From: Solidesulfovibrio aerotolerans
GTDB lineage: Bacteria > Desulfobacterota > Desulfovibrionia > Desulfovibrionales > Desulfovibrionaceae
Direction: 5' to 3'
Assembly (NCBI RefSeq): GCF_009856865.1
Contig: NZ_WVUD01000034.1
Span: 1 to 42,520 of the forward strand
DNA length: 42,520 nt
Positions 1 to 7,052 of this stretch are shown piece after piece (within the stretch, counting starts at the first letter, position 1; each line of letters opens with the position of its first letter). The translations under genes were made by a program, and so were the position numbers. Below the pieces are notes generated by a model that did not search any database, was not told the DNA's origin, and saw nothing but the letters and a program-made list of their open reading frames with translations.

Positions 1-13
1 TGAACTTGATGTC

Positions 14-36
14 ATGGCAATTTATGCCATTTTTTC
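14..36 (+). terminator. Weak terminator-like hairpin
   Basis: The arms ATGGCA (14-19) and TGCCAT (25-30) are inverted around a 5-nt loop and are followed by a T run (30-35). It could end a plus-strand gene lying before the window. The stem is only six base pairs, so the call is weak. Confidence 0.3.
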
Positions 37-48
37 AAAATTGATCGC

Positions 49-112
49 CTAAGTGGAAAGGCATCATGAGCTTGCACCAGTTGTCGCTTTCAGGCGTCAA
101 GCCTTTTCTTAG
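49..112 (+). other. Possible structured leader
   Basis: Two consecutive helices can be drawn: CTAAG (49-53) with CTTAG (108-112), and AAAGGC (57-62) with GCCTTT (101-106). They are separated only by a small internal loop. The element lies about 70 nt upstream of a ribosome binding site and a tiny ORF, so it could be a 5' leader. It matches no riboswitch class that I recognise, and pairings of this size can arise by chance. Confidence 0.22.
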
Positions 113-183
113 CCGGACAGTAATGACTCTGCAATACTAAAAACGCGAAAAACAACAAAATAAAAGGAGGTTATATATATAGG

Positions 184-255
184 ATGGTTATCGCTGTGGT
201 CGTCGGTTTGTCTTTTTCTGGTGTTTCTTTTTTTGTAAATAGTCTGGGCAGATAG
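184..255 (+). CDS. Putative 23-aa hydrophobic peptide
   Basis: This short reading frame begins MVIAVVVGLSF and ends NSLGR. It is almost entirely hydrophobic, so if translated it would be one short membrane segment. A strong Shine-Dalgarno sequence AAGGAGG (164-170) lies 13 nt before the ATG, which is longer than ideal. It is followed after 11 nt by a second small ORF, and both point toward the terminator at 441-480. I do not recognise a family. The support is the ribosome binding site, the membrane-like composition and the gene-end terminator. No comparative evidence is available here. Confidence 0.3.
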   Translation: MVIAVVVGLSFSGVSFFVNSLGR

Positions 256-266
256 ATGAGGCCGTT

Positions 267-374
267 ATGGAAAAATTTCTGCGGTCTATTGGGGAGATCG
301 ATAGACCTCCTCCGGGCCCTGGTCCAGATGTTATACGTTCCCCGGTACCGAAGCCAGATGTCAAGATAAAATAA
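267..374 (+). CDS. Putative 35-aa proline-rich small protein
   Basis: The frame starts MEKFLRSIGEIDR, continues into a proline-rich stretch (RPPPGPGPDV) and ends in KPDVKIK. GAGG (258-261) sits 5 nt before the ATG. It follows the hydrophobic 23-aa ORF by 11 nt, so the two could form a small operon of a membrane peptide plus a short cytosolic or tail peptide. The product is unknown to me. It is followed after about 65 nt by a strong bidirectional terminator shared with rpsI, which suggests that something is transcribed rightward here. Confidence 0.3.
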   Translation: MEKFLRSIGEIDRPPPGPGPDVIRSPVPKPDVKIK

Positions 375-440
375 TCCTACATCATGCGGCCCAAGGGAGT
401 CACATGAGTCGGTTAATGGATCTTTGCTGTATTTTGCAAA

Positions 441-480
441 CAACAAAAGACAGGGCCGTAATGGTCCTGTCTTTTGTTGT
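441..480 (-). terminator. Bidirectional terminator after rpsI
   Basis: AACAAAAGACAGGGCC (from 442) is inverted against GGTCCTGTCTTTTGTT around a 5-nt loop, with one G-T type mismatch. It has A-rich and T-rich flanks on opposite sides, so it works as an intrinsic terminator on either strand. It ends the rplM-rpsI operon and any rightward transcript from 184-374. Confidence 0.8.
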
Positions 481-497
481 AAATGGGCTTGATTTGA

Positions 498-890
498 TTA
501 ACGCTTCGAGTACTGGAACCGGGCGCGGGCGCCGCGCTGGCCGTACTTTTTGCGCTCTTTCTCGCGGGAGTCGCGGGTGAGCAGGCCGGCTTTCTTCAGC
601 ACGCCGCGCAGCTCGGGATCGAGCGAAAGCAGGGCGCGGGAAATGCCGTGGCGCACGGCCTCGGCCTGGCCGGTCATGCCGCCGCCGGCGACATTGACTT
701 TCACGTCCACCCGGCCTTCCAGCTTGGTCAGGGCCAGGGCCTGCCGGACAATGGCCAGCAGGGTGGGACGGGGGAAGTATTCTTCGTAGGGCCGATCATT
801 GATAAGGATGCGGCCATTGCCTTTGTACAGGCGGGTGCGGGCCGTGGCGCGTTTGCGTCGGCCGGTGGCGTAGTAAAATTCGTCGCTCAT
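498..890 (-). CDS. rpsI: 30S ribosomal protein S9
   Basis: A 130-aa protein of normal S9 length. It carries the family landmarks: [14 protein letters not shown] near the N-terminus, the [19 protein letters not shown] core, [14 protein letters not shown], and the C-terminal basic tail ending in SKR that reaches toward the P-site tRNA in the small ribosomal subunit. The start is ATG with CGGAGA six bases upstream. It lies 21 bp downstream of rplM, the classical L13-S9 operon, and is closed by the terminator at 441-480. No oddities were seen. Confidence 0.97.
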   Translation of the reverse strand: MSDEFYYATGRRKRATARTRLYKGNGRILINDRPYEEYFPRPTLLAIVRQALALTKLEGRVDVKVNVAGGGMTGQAEAVRHGISRALLSLDPELRGVLKKAGLLTRDSREKERKKYGQRGARARFQYSKR

Positions 891-911
891 GTGGATTCTC
901 CGCAGGCCGGG

Positions 912-1340
912 TTAGACGTCCAGGGTTTCGGGCTTTTGAGCCTCGTGGGGATGGGCTTCGCCGGCGTAGATTTTCAGTTTCTTCAGCATGGCCCGGCCAA
1001 GGCGATTTTTCGGCAGCATGCCCCGAACGGCCTTGCGGATGACTTCTTCCGGCTTTTTGGCCAGCATGTCGCGCAGGGAAGTTTCTTTGAGGCCACCGAT
1101 CCACCCGGAGTGGCGATAGTATTTTTTCTGGTCCAGCTTGCGACCGGTGGTGTGCACCTTGGCGGCGTTGACCACGATGATGAAGTCGCCGGTGTCCATG
1201 TGGGGGGCGAATTCGACCTTGTGCTTGCCGCGCAGGCGAACGGCCACGGCAGTGGCCAGGCGGCCGAGGATCTTGTCCGAGGCGTCGACCACGAACCAGT
1301 TGTGGGAAATATCTTTGGGCGTCGGGCTAAACGTTTTCAT
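912..1340 (-). CDS. rplM: 50S ribosomal protein L13
   Basis: A 142-aa protein of typical L13 length. It shows [16 protein letters not shown], the [12 protein letters not shown] strand, the [12 protein letters not shown] segment and the [12 protein letters not shown] motif. L13 is an early-assembly protein of the large ribosomal subunit. The start is ATG with a strong AGAGGAG ribosome binding site six bases upstream. It is the first gene of the rplM-rpsI operon and is transcribed from the promoter at 1373-1401. The HD-domain gene at 1502 is divergent. Confidence 0.97.
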   Translation of the reverse strand: MKTFSPTPKDISHNWFVVDASDKILGRLATAVAVRLRGKHKVEFAPHMDTGDFIIVVNAAKVHTTGRKLDQKKYYRHSGWIGGLKETSLRDMLAKKPEEVIRKAVRGMLPKNRLGRAMLKKLKIYAGEAHPHEAQKPETLDV

Positions 1341-1372
1341 GGCGGCTCCTCTGAGTTGCTCGAAAGACGAAT

Positions 1373-1401
1373 CCTGTATTCCCGCAGGGCCAGGTTGTCA
1401 A
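1373..1401 (-). promoter_or_regulatory. Sigma-70-type promoter of rplM-rpsI
   Basis: On the minus strand a perfect -35 TTGACA (plus-strand TGTCAA, 1396-1401) is followed after 17 bp by TACAGG (1373-1378) as a partial -10. It lies just upstream of the rplM ribosome binding site. The perfect -35 and ideal spacing support it; the -10 is weak. Confidence 0.55.
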
Positions 1402-1501
1402 TACCAAATTTTTTAAGACCCGCTCGACTACGGTCGGCGGTTGCCCTTTGCGGCCGGGGAAGCTAGGTATGCCGGAGTCGGTAAAAATGCAAGGAGAACG
1501 C

Positions 1502-2761
1502 ATGGTCAGTGTGCGCAAAAGCCTTTTGCAATTCCTGTTTGCCGGTTCCTTCATGAAACGTTGGAACGACAAGCACCGCAGCATGGATTTGGTGGAAGTG
1601 GACAAGCAGGCCCATAAAATGATGGTGGCCTGGATGCTCTACGAACTCAACTCCCGCCATCTGCCGGAGCCTGAGCGTCTGGCCCTTGGCCTTGAAATCG
1701 TCGAGGGCGGGTTGTTTGAATATCTTTACCGGCTGGTCATAACAGATATCAAGCCCCCGGTTTTTTACAAGATCAAAGCCAATCCGGCCCACTACTGCCA
1801 GTTGACCGACTGGGTGTTTGCCCAACTCGAACCCCGGGTGCGCGAACTGGGCCAAGGCTTTTGGGACCGGCTGCGGGCCTATCTGGCCGTGCCGGAAAGC
1901 GACGCGCCGGCCCGGCGCATTCTCGACGCGGCCCATCTCTACGCCAGTGGCTGGGAATATTCGCTTATAAAACGCGACAACCCCTGGGATGATGAACTGC
2001 TTGAGATCGAATCCTCGTTTACCGGCGGGCTGGCCCGGTTTGCCGATCTGCGCGGGGTGACCGATCTGGCTGACGGGTTGTTTGCCGGCAAGAAAAACGC
2101 CCTGGGGCATTTTGCCCGGTTGCTGGGCCAGTTGCGTTTTCAGACCCGCTGGTCCCAGACCCCGCGCATTCCCGAAACCTCGGTGCTGGGGCATATGTTT
2201 CTGGTGGCCGCCTACGGTTATTTTTTCAGTCTGGCCGTGGACGCCTGCCCGGCCCGGCGGCTCAATAATTTTTTTTCCGGCCTGGTCCACGACGTGCCGG
2301 AACTGCTGACCCGCGACATCATTTCGCCGGTCAAGCAGTCGGTCGCGCCCATTGGGGACATGATCAAGGAATATGAAAACAAGGAATTGGAGCGCCGGAT
2401 TTTTTCGGTCTTAACTGGCGGCGGCTATGGCGAGCTGGCCGACCGGCTGGCTTATTTTCTCGGCATCGAGGTGGGGTCGGAATTTTACGAATCCATCCGG
2501 GACGAGCATGGCACAGCCTTGCGGGTGACGCCTGAGGATCTGGCCAGCCGCTGCAATCTGGACAGCTTTGATCCCAAGGACGGGCAGCTTCTCAAGGTCT
2601 GCGATTCGTTGGCGGCGTTTATTGAGGCCTATACGGCTCTTCGCAACGGCATCACCTCGGATCAGTTGCAACAGGCTGTGTGGCGTCTGCGCACCCGCTA
2701 TTCGCCGGTGGTGCTCTTTGGCAAGGTCCATGTCGGGGCGCTTCTGGCGGATTTCGACTGA
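1502..2761 (+). CDS. HD-domain (YfbR-like) protein
   Basis: A 419-aa soluble protein. The ATG at 1502 is chosen because AAGGAGAACGC precedes it directly; an in-frame start at 1448 lacks such a site. The second half carries an HD metal-dependent phosphohydrolase signature: a histidine in LGHMFLVA (around residue 243), then GLVHDVPELLTRDIISPVK, the form seen in YfbR-like HD proteins. It ends with a helical VCDSLAAFIEAY segment where these enzymes often have the last metal ligand (D). The N-terminal 200 residues have no motif I recognise. Activity on nucleotides or other phosphate esters is inferred. It is divergent from rplM. A possible promoter (TTGCCC at 1441, 17 bp spacer, TAGGTA at 1464) lies upstream. 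Confidence 0.75.
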   Translation: MVSVRKSLLQFLFAGSFMKRWNDKHRSMDLVEVDKQAHKMMVAWMLYELNSRHLPEPERLALGLEIVEGGLFEYLYRLVITDIKPPVFYKIKANPAHYCQLTDWVFAQLEPRVRELGQGFWDRLRAYLAVPESDAPARRILDAAHLYASGWEYSLIKRDNPWDDELLEIESSFTGGLARFADLRGVTDLADGLFAGKKNALGHFARLLGQLRFQTRWSQTPRIPETSVLGHMFLVAAYGYFFSLAVDACPARRLNNFFSGLVHDVPELLTRDIISPVKQSVAPIGDMIKEYENKELERRIFSVLTGGGYGELADRLAYFLGIEVGSEFYESIRDEHGTALRVTPEDLASRCNLDSFDPKDGQLLKVCDSLAAFIEAYTALRNGITSDQLQQAVWRLRTRYSPVVLFGKVHVGALLADFD

Positions 2762-2829
2762 ACCGGCCCTTCCCAAGGCCGGGCAAACAGCGTTATACTG
2801 CCGGTGCACCACGCTCTCGGAGAAAATAC

Positions 2830-3306
2830 ATGCTTCGCAAACGCGCCTTTGACGCCTTGCGCACCGACGTGCTTGTCGTCGATGCCGGGGAATCCCTGGA
2901 TACTGTCGCCGCCAAGCTCCAGAAACATCTGGAGAAAAGCCCGGATCTTGACGCCGTTGTGGTCATGCGCCAGGGCCGGTTCTTAGGCGTTGTGAGCCTT
3001 CGCACCCTGCTTGGCGATTTAAACGATTGCGCCCTCGACGCCAGCCTGCGCACCAGTCTTGGCGACGACGATTTTGAAGAAACCTACCGCACCGCCTGCC
3101 AGCACTGCATGGCCCGCAAGGCGTCTGATGCCGCCCGGCGCGATGTCCCCAAAGTTGCCGCGTCCGATTCGCTGCACCTTGTGCTTGATGCCATGATCAA
3201 AGTGGACAGCCGCTTTGCCGTGGTGCTGGAAGGCGACCGGCTGCTGGGGCTGGTGCCCTTGGGCGAAATATTCCGCGAGATACGGCGGGGGTGCGGCGGG
3301 CGCTAG
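2830..3306 (+). CDS. CBS-domain pair protein
   Basis: A 158-aa protein made essentially of two CBS motifs. The first (about residues 10-62) has DVLVVDAGESLDTVA and GRFLGVVSLRTLL. The second (about 97-152) has KVAASDSLHLVLDAM and GDRLLGLVPLGEIF. CBS pairs usually bind adenine nucleotides and regulate a partner. No catalytic domain is attached here, so the partner is unknown. The ATG at 2830 has GGAGA at -11. It begins 68 bp after the HD-domain gene on the same strand, so the two may be co-transcribed. An upstream in-frame start at 2680 would overlap the HD gene and is rejected. Confidence 0.75.
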   Translation: MLRKRAFDALRTDVLVVDAGESLDTVAAKLQKHLEKSPDLDAVVVMRQGRFLGVVSLRTLLGDLNDCALDASLRTSLGDDDFEETYRTACQHCMARKASDAARRDVPKVAASDSLHLVLDAMIKVDSRFAVVLEGDRLLGLVPLGEIFREIRRGCGGR

Positions 3307-3327
3307 CCCGGGCCTGACCACGTTGCA

Positions 3328-3341
3328 CGCAACCGGTTGCG
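3328..3341. repeat. 14-bp perfect palindrome
   Basis: CGCAACCGGTTGCG lies 22 bp after the stop of the CBS-domain gene, in the 259-bp gap before the convergent HD-GYP gene. There is no T run, so it is not a canonical terminator. The rest of the gap (3342-3565) shows nothing that I can name. Confidence 0.35.
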
Positions 3342-3565
3342 GCGGTCTTGGACAGGGTGGTCTGTGGGGCAGGGATAGCCGCAGCCTGCTTGTCGGCCCA
3401 GGACGCGGGCTGGTGGCAGACAGGTGATGATCTCGGAACAGGCGCTCCGGTTGCACCCCCTGCCTGTACGGCCCAGGAGGCGGGTGGTCGGCCCAAACGC
3501 ATCCTGGGCACCGCCCGCCCTGAGGAACCCGGGGCTGCGGTCTGTGCGAAAGTGGGAAGCCGTCC

Positions 3566-4579
3566 CTATTTTTGGTTGGCCAGCAAGGCGATGAGGCGCT
3601 TGACGATGTCGGCGGGGTAGCGCCGGCTGTCGTCGAAGAGCTTTTTGGCGGCGGCCAGCGGGTCCATGGCCGGGGCGTAGGTCCGTTTGGTGATCATGGC
3701 GCAAAACGAATCCACAACGCCGGTGATCAGTCCCAATTCCGAAATGCCGCCCACGGTCAGCTTCTGCGGATAGCCGGACCCGTCGATGCGCTCGTGGTGC
3801 TCCGACACGCAGCGTTCCATCTCCGTGAATTTGATGTCGATGCGCGAAAGCATCTCGTAACCGGCCATGGTGTGGTTGCGGATCTTTTGCATTTCATCGG
3901 GGAGCAGGGCCTTGGTCTTGTCGCGGATCATGGATGGCACCCGGGTCATGCCGAGGTCGTGCAGAAACAGGCCGAGCAGGGAACGATCCAAAATATTGCG
4001 GGCGTTTTTGGTATCGCGAAACGTCTCGGACTGGCAGGCCAGAAACAGGTGCAGGCCAAAAAGACCGCAGTTGACGGCGTGGTTGGCCAGACTGTGGGTG
4101 GCGTGCAGCCGCTTGGCCAGCGCTTTGGCCCGGTTGAAATCGTCCCAGACGTATTCGGTCAGCACCAGCACGTCTTCGCGCACTTTGTCGAACACCAGCC
4201 GCACCGGCTGATCGAAAAATGACTCCATACGCCGGGTCAGCGCGATCTGAAAGATGTCGGCGATCTCTGATTCGGTCAGGTGCTTGTCCAGCAGCACCAG
4301 ATCAAGCTGGTAGCTGATGTGCTTGACATAGACCGAATGATCGGCCCGGGACACGAAAATGACGCCCTGGGACACCAGCTCGGCCAATTCCTGGGACTGT
4401 TCCTTGGAAAGCCGGTCGCCAACCTTATAATAGGACGCAATACGCGAAACCGGTTCCAGAAAACGGTAGATGTTAAGCGGCGGCCGGAGTTTGTTGAAAC
4501 TCTGGAGAATCTCCGGGTTGATCTGGTAATATTCTTCTTCAAGCCCGGCCGGAATTTCCACTATCGCCCTCTCGCGCAT
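3566..4579 (-). CDS. HD-GYP domain protein, probable c-di-GMP phosphodiesterase
   Basis: A 337-aa protein from the ATG at 4579, chosen over an upstream GTG at 4621 because GGAAGGG lies just before the ATG. The N-terminal 130 residues are a variable sensory or scaffold region without membrane segments. The C-terminal half is an HD-GYP domain with the metal and substrate motifs present: histidines in HATHSLANHAVN, the HD pair in LFLHDLGMTRVP, the later histidines NHTMAGYEML and SEHHERIDGSGYP, and the GYP tripeptide itself. HD-GYP proteins hydrolyse c-di-GMP to pGpG or GMP. All key residues look intact, so activity is plausible. It is transcribed away from the dcw cluster and converges on the CBS gene. 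Confidence 0.88.
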   Translation of the reverse strand: MRERAIVEIPAGLEEEYYQINPEILQSFNKLRPPLNIYRFLEPVSRIASYYKVGDRLSKEQSQELAELVSQGVIFVSRADHSVYVKHISYQLDLVLLDKHLTESEIADIFQIALTRRMESFFDQPVRLVFDKVREDVLVLTEYVWDDFNRAKALAKRLHATHSLANHAVNCGLFGLHLFLACQSETFRDTKNARNILDRSLLGLFLHDLGMTRVPSMIRDKTKALLPDEMQKIRNHTMAGYEMLSRIDIKFTEMERCVSEHHERIDGSGYPQKLTVGGISELGLITGVVDSFCAMITKRTYAPAMDPLAAAKKLFDDSRRYPADIVKRLIALLANQK

Positions 4580-4757
4580 GCTGCCCTTCCGTGGGTCGTT
4601 TGCCGTCGCGTCTTTCCCCACCCGGGTTCGGAAGGGGACGATTGTTCACCATCGCCTGCGTTCCTTAACGGTTTCCAGGACATTCTGGCAAGGCTTGCGT
4701 GTTCTGTATCCTGTTTCCTCCTTTTTGCCGCTTCTTTTCAGGCGGTTATCGCACCCT

Positions 4758-4766
4758 TGGTATAAT
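4758..4766 (+). promoter_or_regulatory. Extended -10 promoter, candidate for the dcw cluster
   Basis: TGGTATAAT contains a perfect -10 hexamer preceded by the TGn extension. No good -35 is visible, which an extended -10 can tolerate. It faces mraZ, about 190 bp downstream. A second candidate, TTGACA at 4882-4887 with GAGAAT 19 bp later, lies immediately beside the MraZ-box repeats. Confidence 0.5.
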
Positions 4767-4901
4767 ACTTCGAGATACCACCCGGTTAGCTGAAACACGC
4801 TGATATCCTGGGTTTTTTCCCACTTGGCCCCCCAAACCCGGGGCCGGGTGTGGCATTTCCTTGTCAAGCGGTGGATTGCCCTTGACACCAAGAGGGAGTT
4901 G

Positions 4902-4936
4902 GTGGAGAGAATGTGGGAAATGGTGGTAAGAAGTGG
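4902..4936 (+). promoter_or_regulatory. MraZ operator: four direct GTGG repeats
   Basis: GTGG occurs at 4902, 4913, 4923 and 4933, that is with spacings of 11, 10 and 10 bp, or one helical turn each. MraZ is known to bind tandem TGGG-type or GTG-type direct repeats of this period upstream of its own gene and so to autoregulate the dcw cluster. The array ends 22 bp before the mraZ start and overlaps the downstream side of a TTGACA element (4882-4887). Confidence 0.7.
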
Positions 4937-4958
4937 TGAGCCATCAGCGTGAGGGGCC

Positions 4959-5417
4959 GTGTTCCGAGGACATTCCAATCGCAGCCTCGATCCCAAGGGT
5001 CGTTTGATGCTCCCTCCCGAGTTTCGGGAGGAGATTTTTCGGCTCGTCCCGGACGGCAGGATCATGCTCACCAACAATTTCGACGGGGCCATAAGCGGCT
5101 ACCCCATGCCCGAGTGGGAAGAGGTGGAGGCCAGCTTTCGGTCCGGCAACACGCTGGTTCCGGGCTTTCGGGACATTGAGCGTTTTTTTATCGCCGGAGC
5201 CATGGAAGTGACCCTGGACAAGCAGGGGCGCATCCTCATTCCGCCGTATCTGCGCACCTACGCCGCCCTGGATAAGGATCTGGTTTTGGCCGGGGTGGGG
5301 ACGAAGTTTGAAATCTGGGACCAGAGCCGTTTCGAGGAGCGCCTGCGCCTGACCGCTGCCAACTTTAACGCGCACATGGAAGCCATGGCCGCTTCCGGCG
5401 TTGCGCTGCGGTTCTAG
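4959..5417 (+). CDS. mraZ: Transcriptional regulator MraZ
   Basis: A 152-aa protein with two SpoVT/AbrB-like half-domains, marked by LDPKGRLMLPPEFRE (about residues 9-23) and LDKQGRILIPPYLR (about 87-100). MraZ forms ring oligomers that bind tandem DNA repeats and regulate the dcw cluster. The start is GTG with GAGGGG a few bases upstream. It is the first gene of the cluster and sits immediately behind the four GTGG boxes, consistent with autoregulation. rsmH follows after 9 bp, also the normal arrangement. The length is at the upper end for the family. Confidence 0.95.
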   Translation: MFRGHSNRSLDPKGRLMLPPEFREEIFRLVPDGRIMLTNNFDGAISGYPMPEWEEVEASFRSGNTLVPGFRDIERFFIAGAMEVTLDKQGRILIPPYLRTYAALDKDLVLAGVGTKFEIWDQSRFEERLRLTAANFNAHMEAMAASGVALRF

Positions 5418-5426
5418 GGGACGGGC

Positions 5427-6404
5427 ATGGACGAGGAACAGCAGATCCACATACCGGTCCTGTTGCGGGAAGTGATCGAATACCTTGGCATAAAGCCGGG
5501 GATGAAAATTTTGGACGCCACAGTCGGGCTTGGCGGGCATTCTAGGGGGATGCTCGATGCGGCCGGGGGAGAGGGGCAGGTGCTCGGTTTGGACAGGGAC
5601 AGGGAGGCCCTGTCCGAAGCCGGGCGACGACTTGCCCCCTACGGTGAACGGGTGCGGCTGGTACGGTCGCGCTTAAGCCGGTTCCCGGCCATCCTGGCTG
5701 AGACGGGGTGGGAGAAGGTCGATGCGGCACTCTTGGACGCAGGGATGTCCTCGTTGCAGCTCGACGACCCGGAGCGGGGCTTCGGGTTTCTAAACGACGG
5801 CCCCCTGGACATGCGCATGGGGGCCGAAGACGGCGGGGAGAGCGCCGAGGGGTTGATCAATCTGGCCCCTTTTGCCCGGTTGGCCGAGATCATCCGGGAA
5901 TACGGCGAAGATCCGCAAGCCGGACGCATTGCCCGGGCCATTGTGGCCGCCAGGGAACAGGCCCCCATCACCACCACGGCCCGGTTGGCCGAGATCGTGT
6001 GGCAGGCCTATCCCGCCAAATGGCGCGCCACGGCCCGGCAGCATCCGGCCACCAGGACCTTCCAGGCCCTGCGCATGGCCGTTAACGAGGAGTTGGCGGA
6101 ACTGAGTGCCTTTTTGGAGGCCATCCCCGAGCATCTCGCCCCGGGGGGGCGGGTGGCCGTCATCTCGTTTCATTCCCTGGAAGACCGGCTGGTCAAGCGG
6201 GCCTTTCGGCACGAGGCCACGGATTGCCTGTGCCCCAGGGAACAGATGCTGTGTGTGTGCGGGCACAAGGCCAGGTTTCGCATCCTGACCAAAAAGCCCG
6301 TCATGGCCGGAGAAGAGGAAGTGCGCGACAACTCGCGGGCACGCAGCGCCAAGCTGCGGGTGGCCGAGCGGTTGCCGGATGCCGGGGACGATAGCGCAGG
6401 CTGA
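5427..6404 (+). CDS. rsmH: 16S rRNA (cytosine(1402)-N4)-methyltransferase RsmH
   Basis: A 325-aa S-adenosylmethionine-dependent methyltransferase that modifies C1402 in the decoding centre of 16S rRNA. The sequence shows HIPVLLREVIEYL, the SAM-binding loop DATVGLGGHSRGML, DAGMSSLQLDDPERGFGF (usually DLGVSS), ATRTFQALRMAVNEEL and SFHSLEDRLVKRAFR. Near residues 270-285 is a four-cysteine cluster, CLCPREQMLCVCG (CxC-x6-CxC), which could bind a metal. The C-terminus is family-like (ARSAKLRVAERL). It lies 9 bp after mraZ and 10 bp before ftsL. The alanine in DAG is a minor deviation. Confidence 0.96.
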   Translation: MDEEQQIHIPVLLREVIEYLGIKPGMKILDATVGLGGHSRGMLDAAGGEGQVLGLDRDREALSEAGRRLAPYGERVRLVRSRLSRFPAILAETGWEKVDAALLDAGMSSLQLDDPERGFGFLNDGPLDMRMGAEDGGESAEGLINLAPFARLAEIIREYGEDPQAGRIARAIVAAREQAPITTTARLAEIVWQAYPAKWRATARQHPATRTFQALRMAVNEELAELSAFLEAIPEHLAPGGRVAVISFHSLEDRLVKRAFRHEATDCLCPREQMLCVCGHKARFRILTKKPVMAGEEEVRDNSRARSAKLRVAERLPDAGDDSAG

Positions 6405-6414
6405 GGGAGAGGCT

Positions 6415-6945
6415 ATGGGCACCTTGTCGAAAGAATGGGCTATTTCCATGGCCTTTAGCATCGCCTTGTTGCTGGTCTTTGGCCTGGGCCTGGTCTGGCT
6501 CAACATTGAGCGGGTGGATATGGCCTATGAACTCAATAAGATCCAGCGCCAGATCGACGAGATGGAAACCTTGTCAGCCAAGCTCGAAGTGGAACGCAAC
6601 ACCTTGATCACGCCCTCGCGGCTGCGCGAACTGGCCAAGGACTGCGGCCTGGGCTCGGCCAAACCCGGGCAGATTCGCCGGGTGGCCGCCACCGGCGAGG
6701 TTGAGGCTTCGCCGCTGGTGAGTCTGGCGGCCGAGCCGGGCAAGGGTGCGGGCAAGGTTGCGGGCGACACGGCCGTGGCCAAAAATCCGGGCAAGAGCGC
6801 AGGCAGGGCCACGGGGAAAGGCGCTGCCAAGGTGGCCGCCGACGCCGGGGAAGTGAAGGGGGGCGAGAGCAACGCCGTCAACGCCGCCATTGCCAGGGCC
6901 GCCACGCCCAAACCCCTTAAAACCACTGCGGCGGAGCAGCAATGA
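6415..6945 (+). CDS. ftsL: FtsL-like cell division protein with long Ala/Gly/Lys tail
   Basis: A 176-aa protein from the ATG at 6415 (ribosome binding site GGGAGAGG). It has a short cytoplasmic N-terminus, one membrane segment (about residues 10-29), a coiled coil (about 33-62) and the FtsL/FtsB-type motif PSRLRELAKDCGL (67-79). FtsL joins FtsB and FtsQ in the periplasm to activate FtsWI. The position between rsmH and ftsI is exactly that of ftsL. From residue 91 on the protein is a low-complexity tail rich in Ala, Gly and Lys (for example PGKGAGKVAGD). Usual FtsL proteins stop at 90-120 residues, so the tail is extra. It could be disordered and could contact peptidoglycan or other divisome parts; this is inference. 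Confidence 0.82.
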   Translation: MGTLSKEWAISMAFSIALLLVFGLGLVWLNIERVDMAYELNKIQRQIDEMETLSAKLEVERNTLITPSRLRELAKDCGLGSAKPGQIRRVAATGEVEASPLVSLAAEPGKGAGKVAGDTAVAKNPGKSAGRATGKGAAKVAADAGEVKGGESNAVNAAIARAATPKPLKTTAAEQQ

Positions 6946-7052
6946 CCCCTTGGTGCTCGTTGTATTCTTTTATTCATTCACTGAACGTCACTCCCGGCGA
7001 TGCGCGCAGGCGGATCACGGGGGTGCGGTCGTAGTTGGCTACGGGGCCGGGC

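Noticed and set aside
171-446. 91-codon minus-strand frame opposite the start-of-window micro-ORFs
   Set aside because: No ribosome binding site, no family-like sequence, and it runs into the shared terminator.
648-1466. Long plus-strand frame across rpsI and rplM
   Set aside because: It is the antisense of two certain ribosomal protein genes; high GC makes long shadow frames common here.
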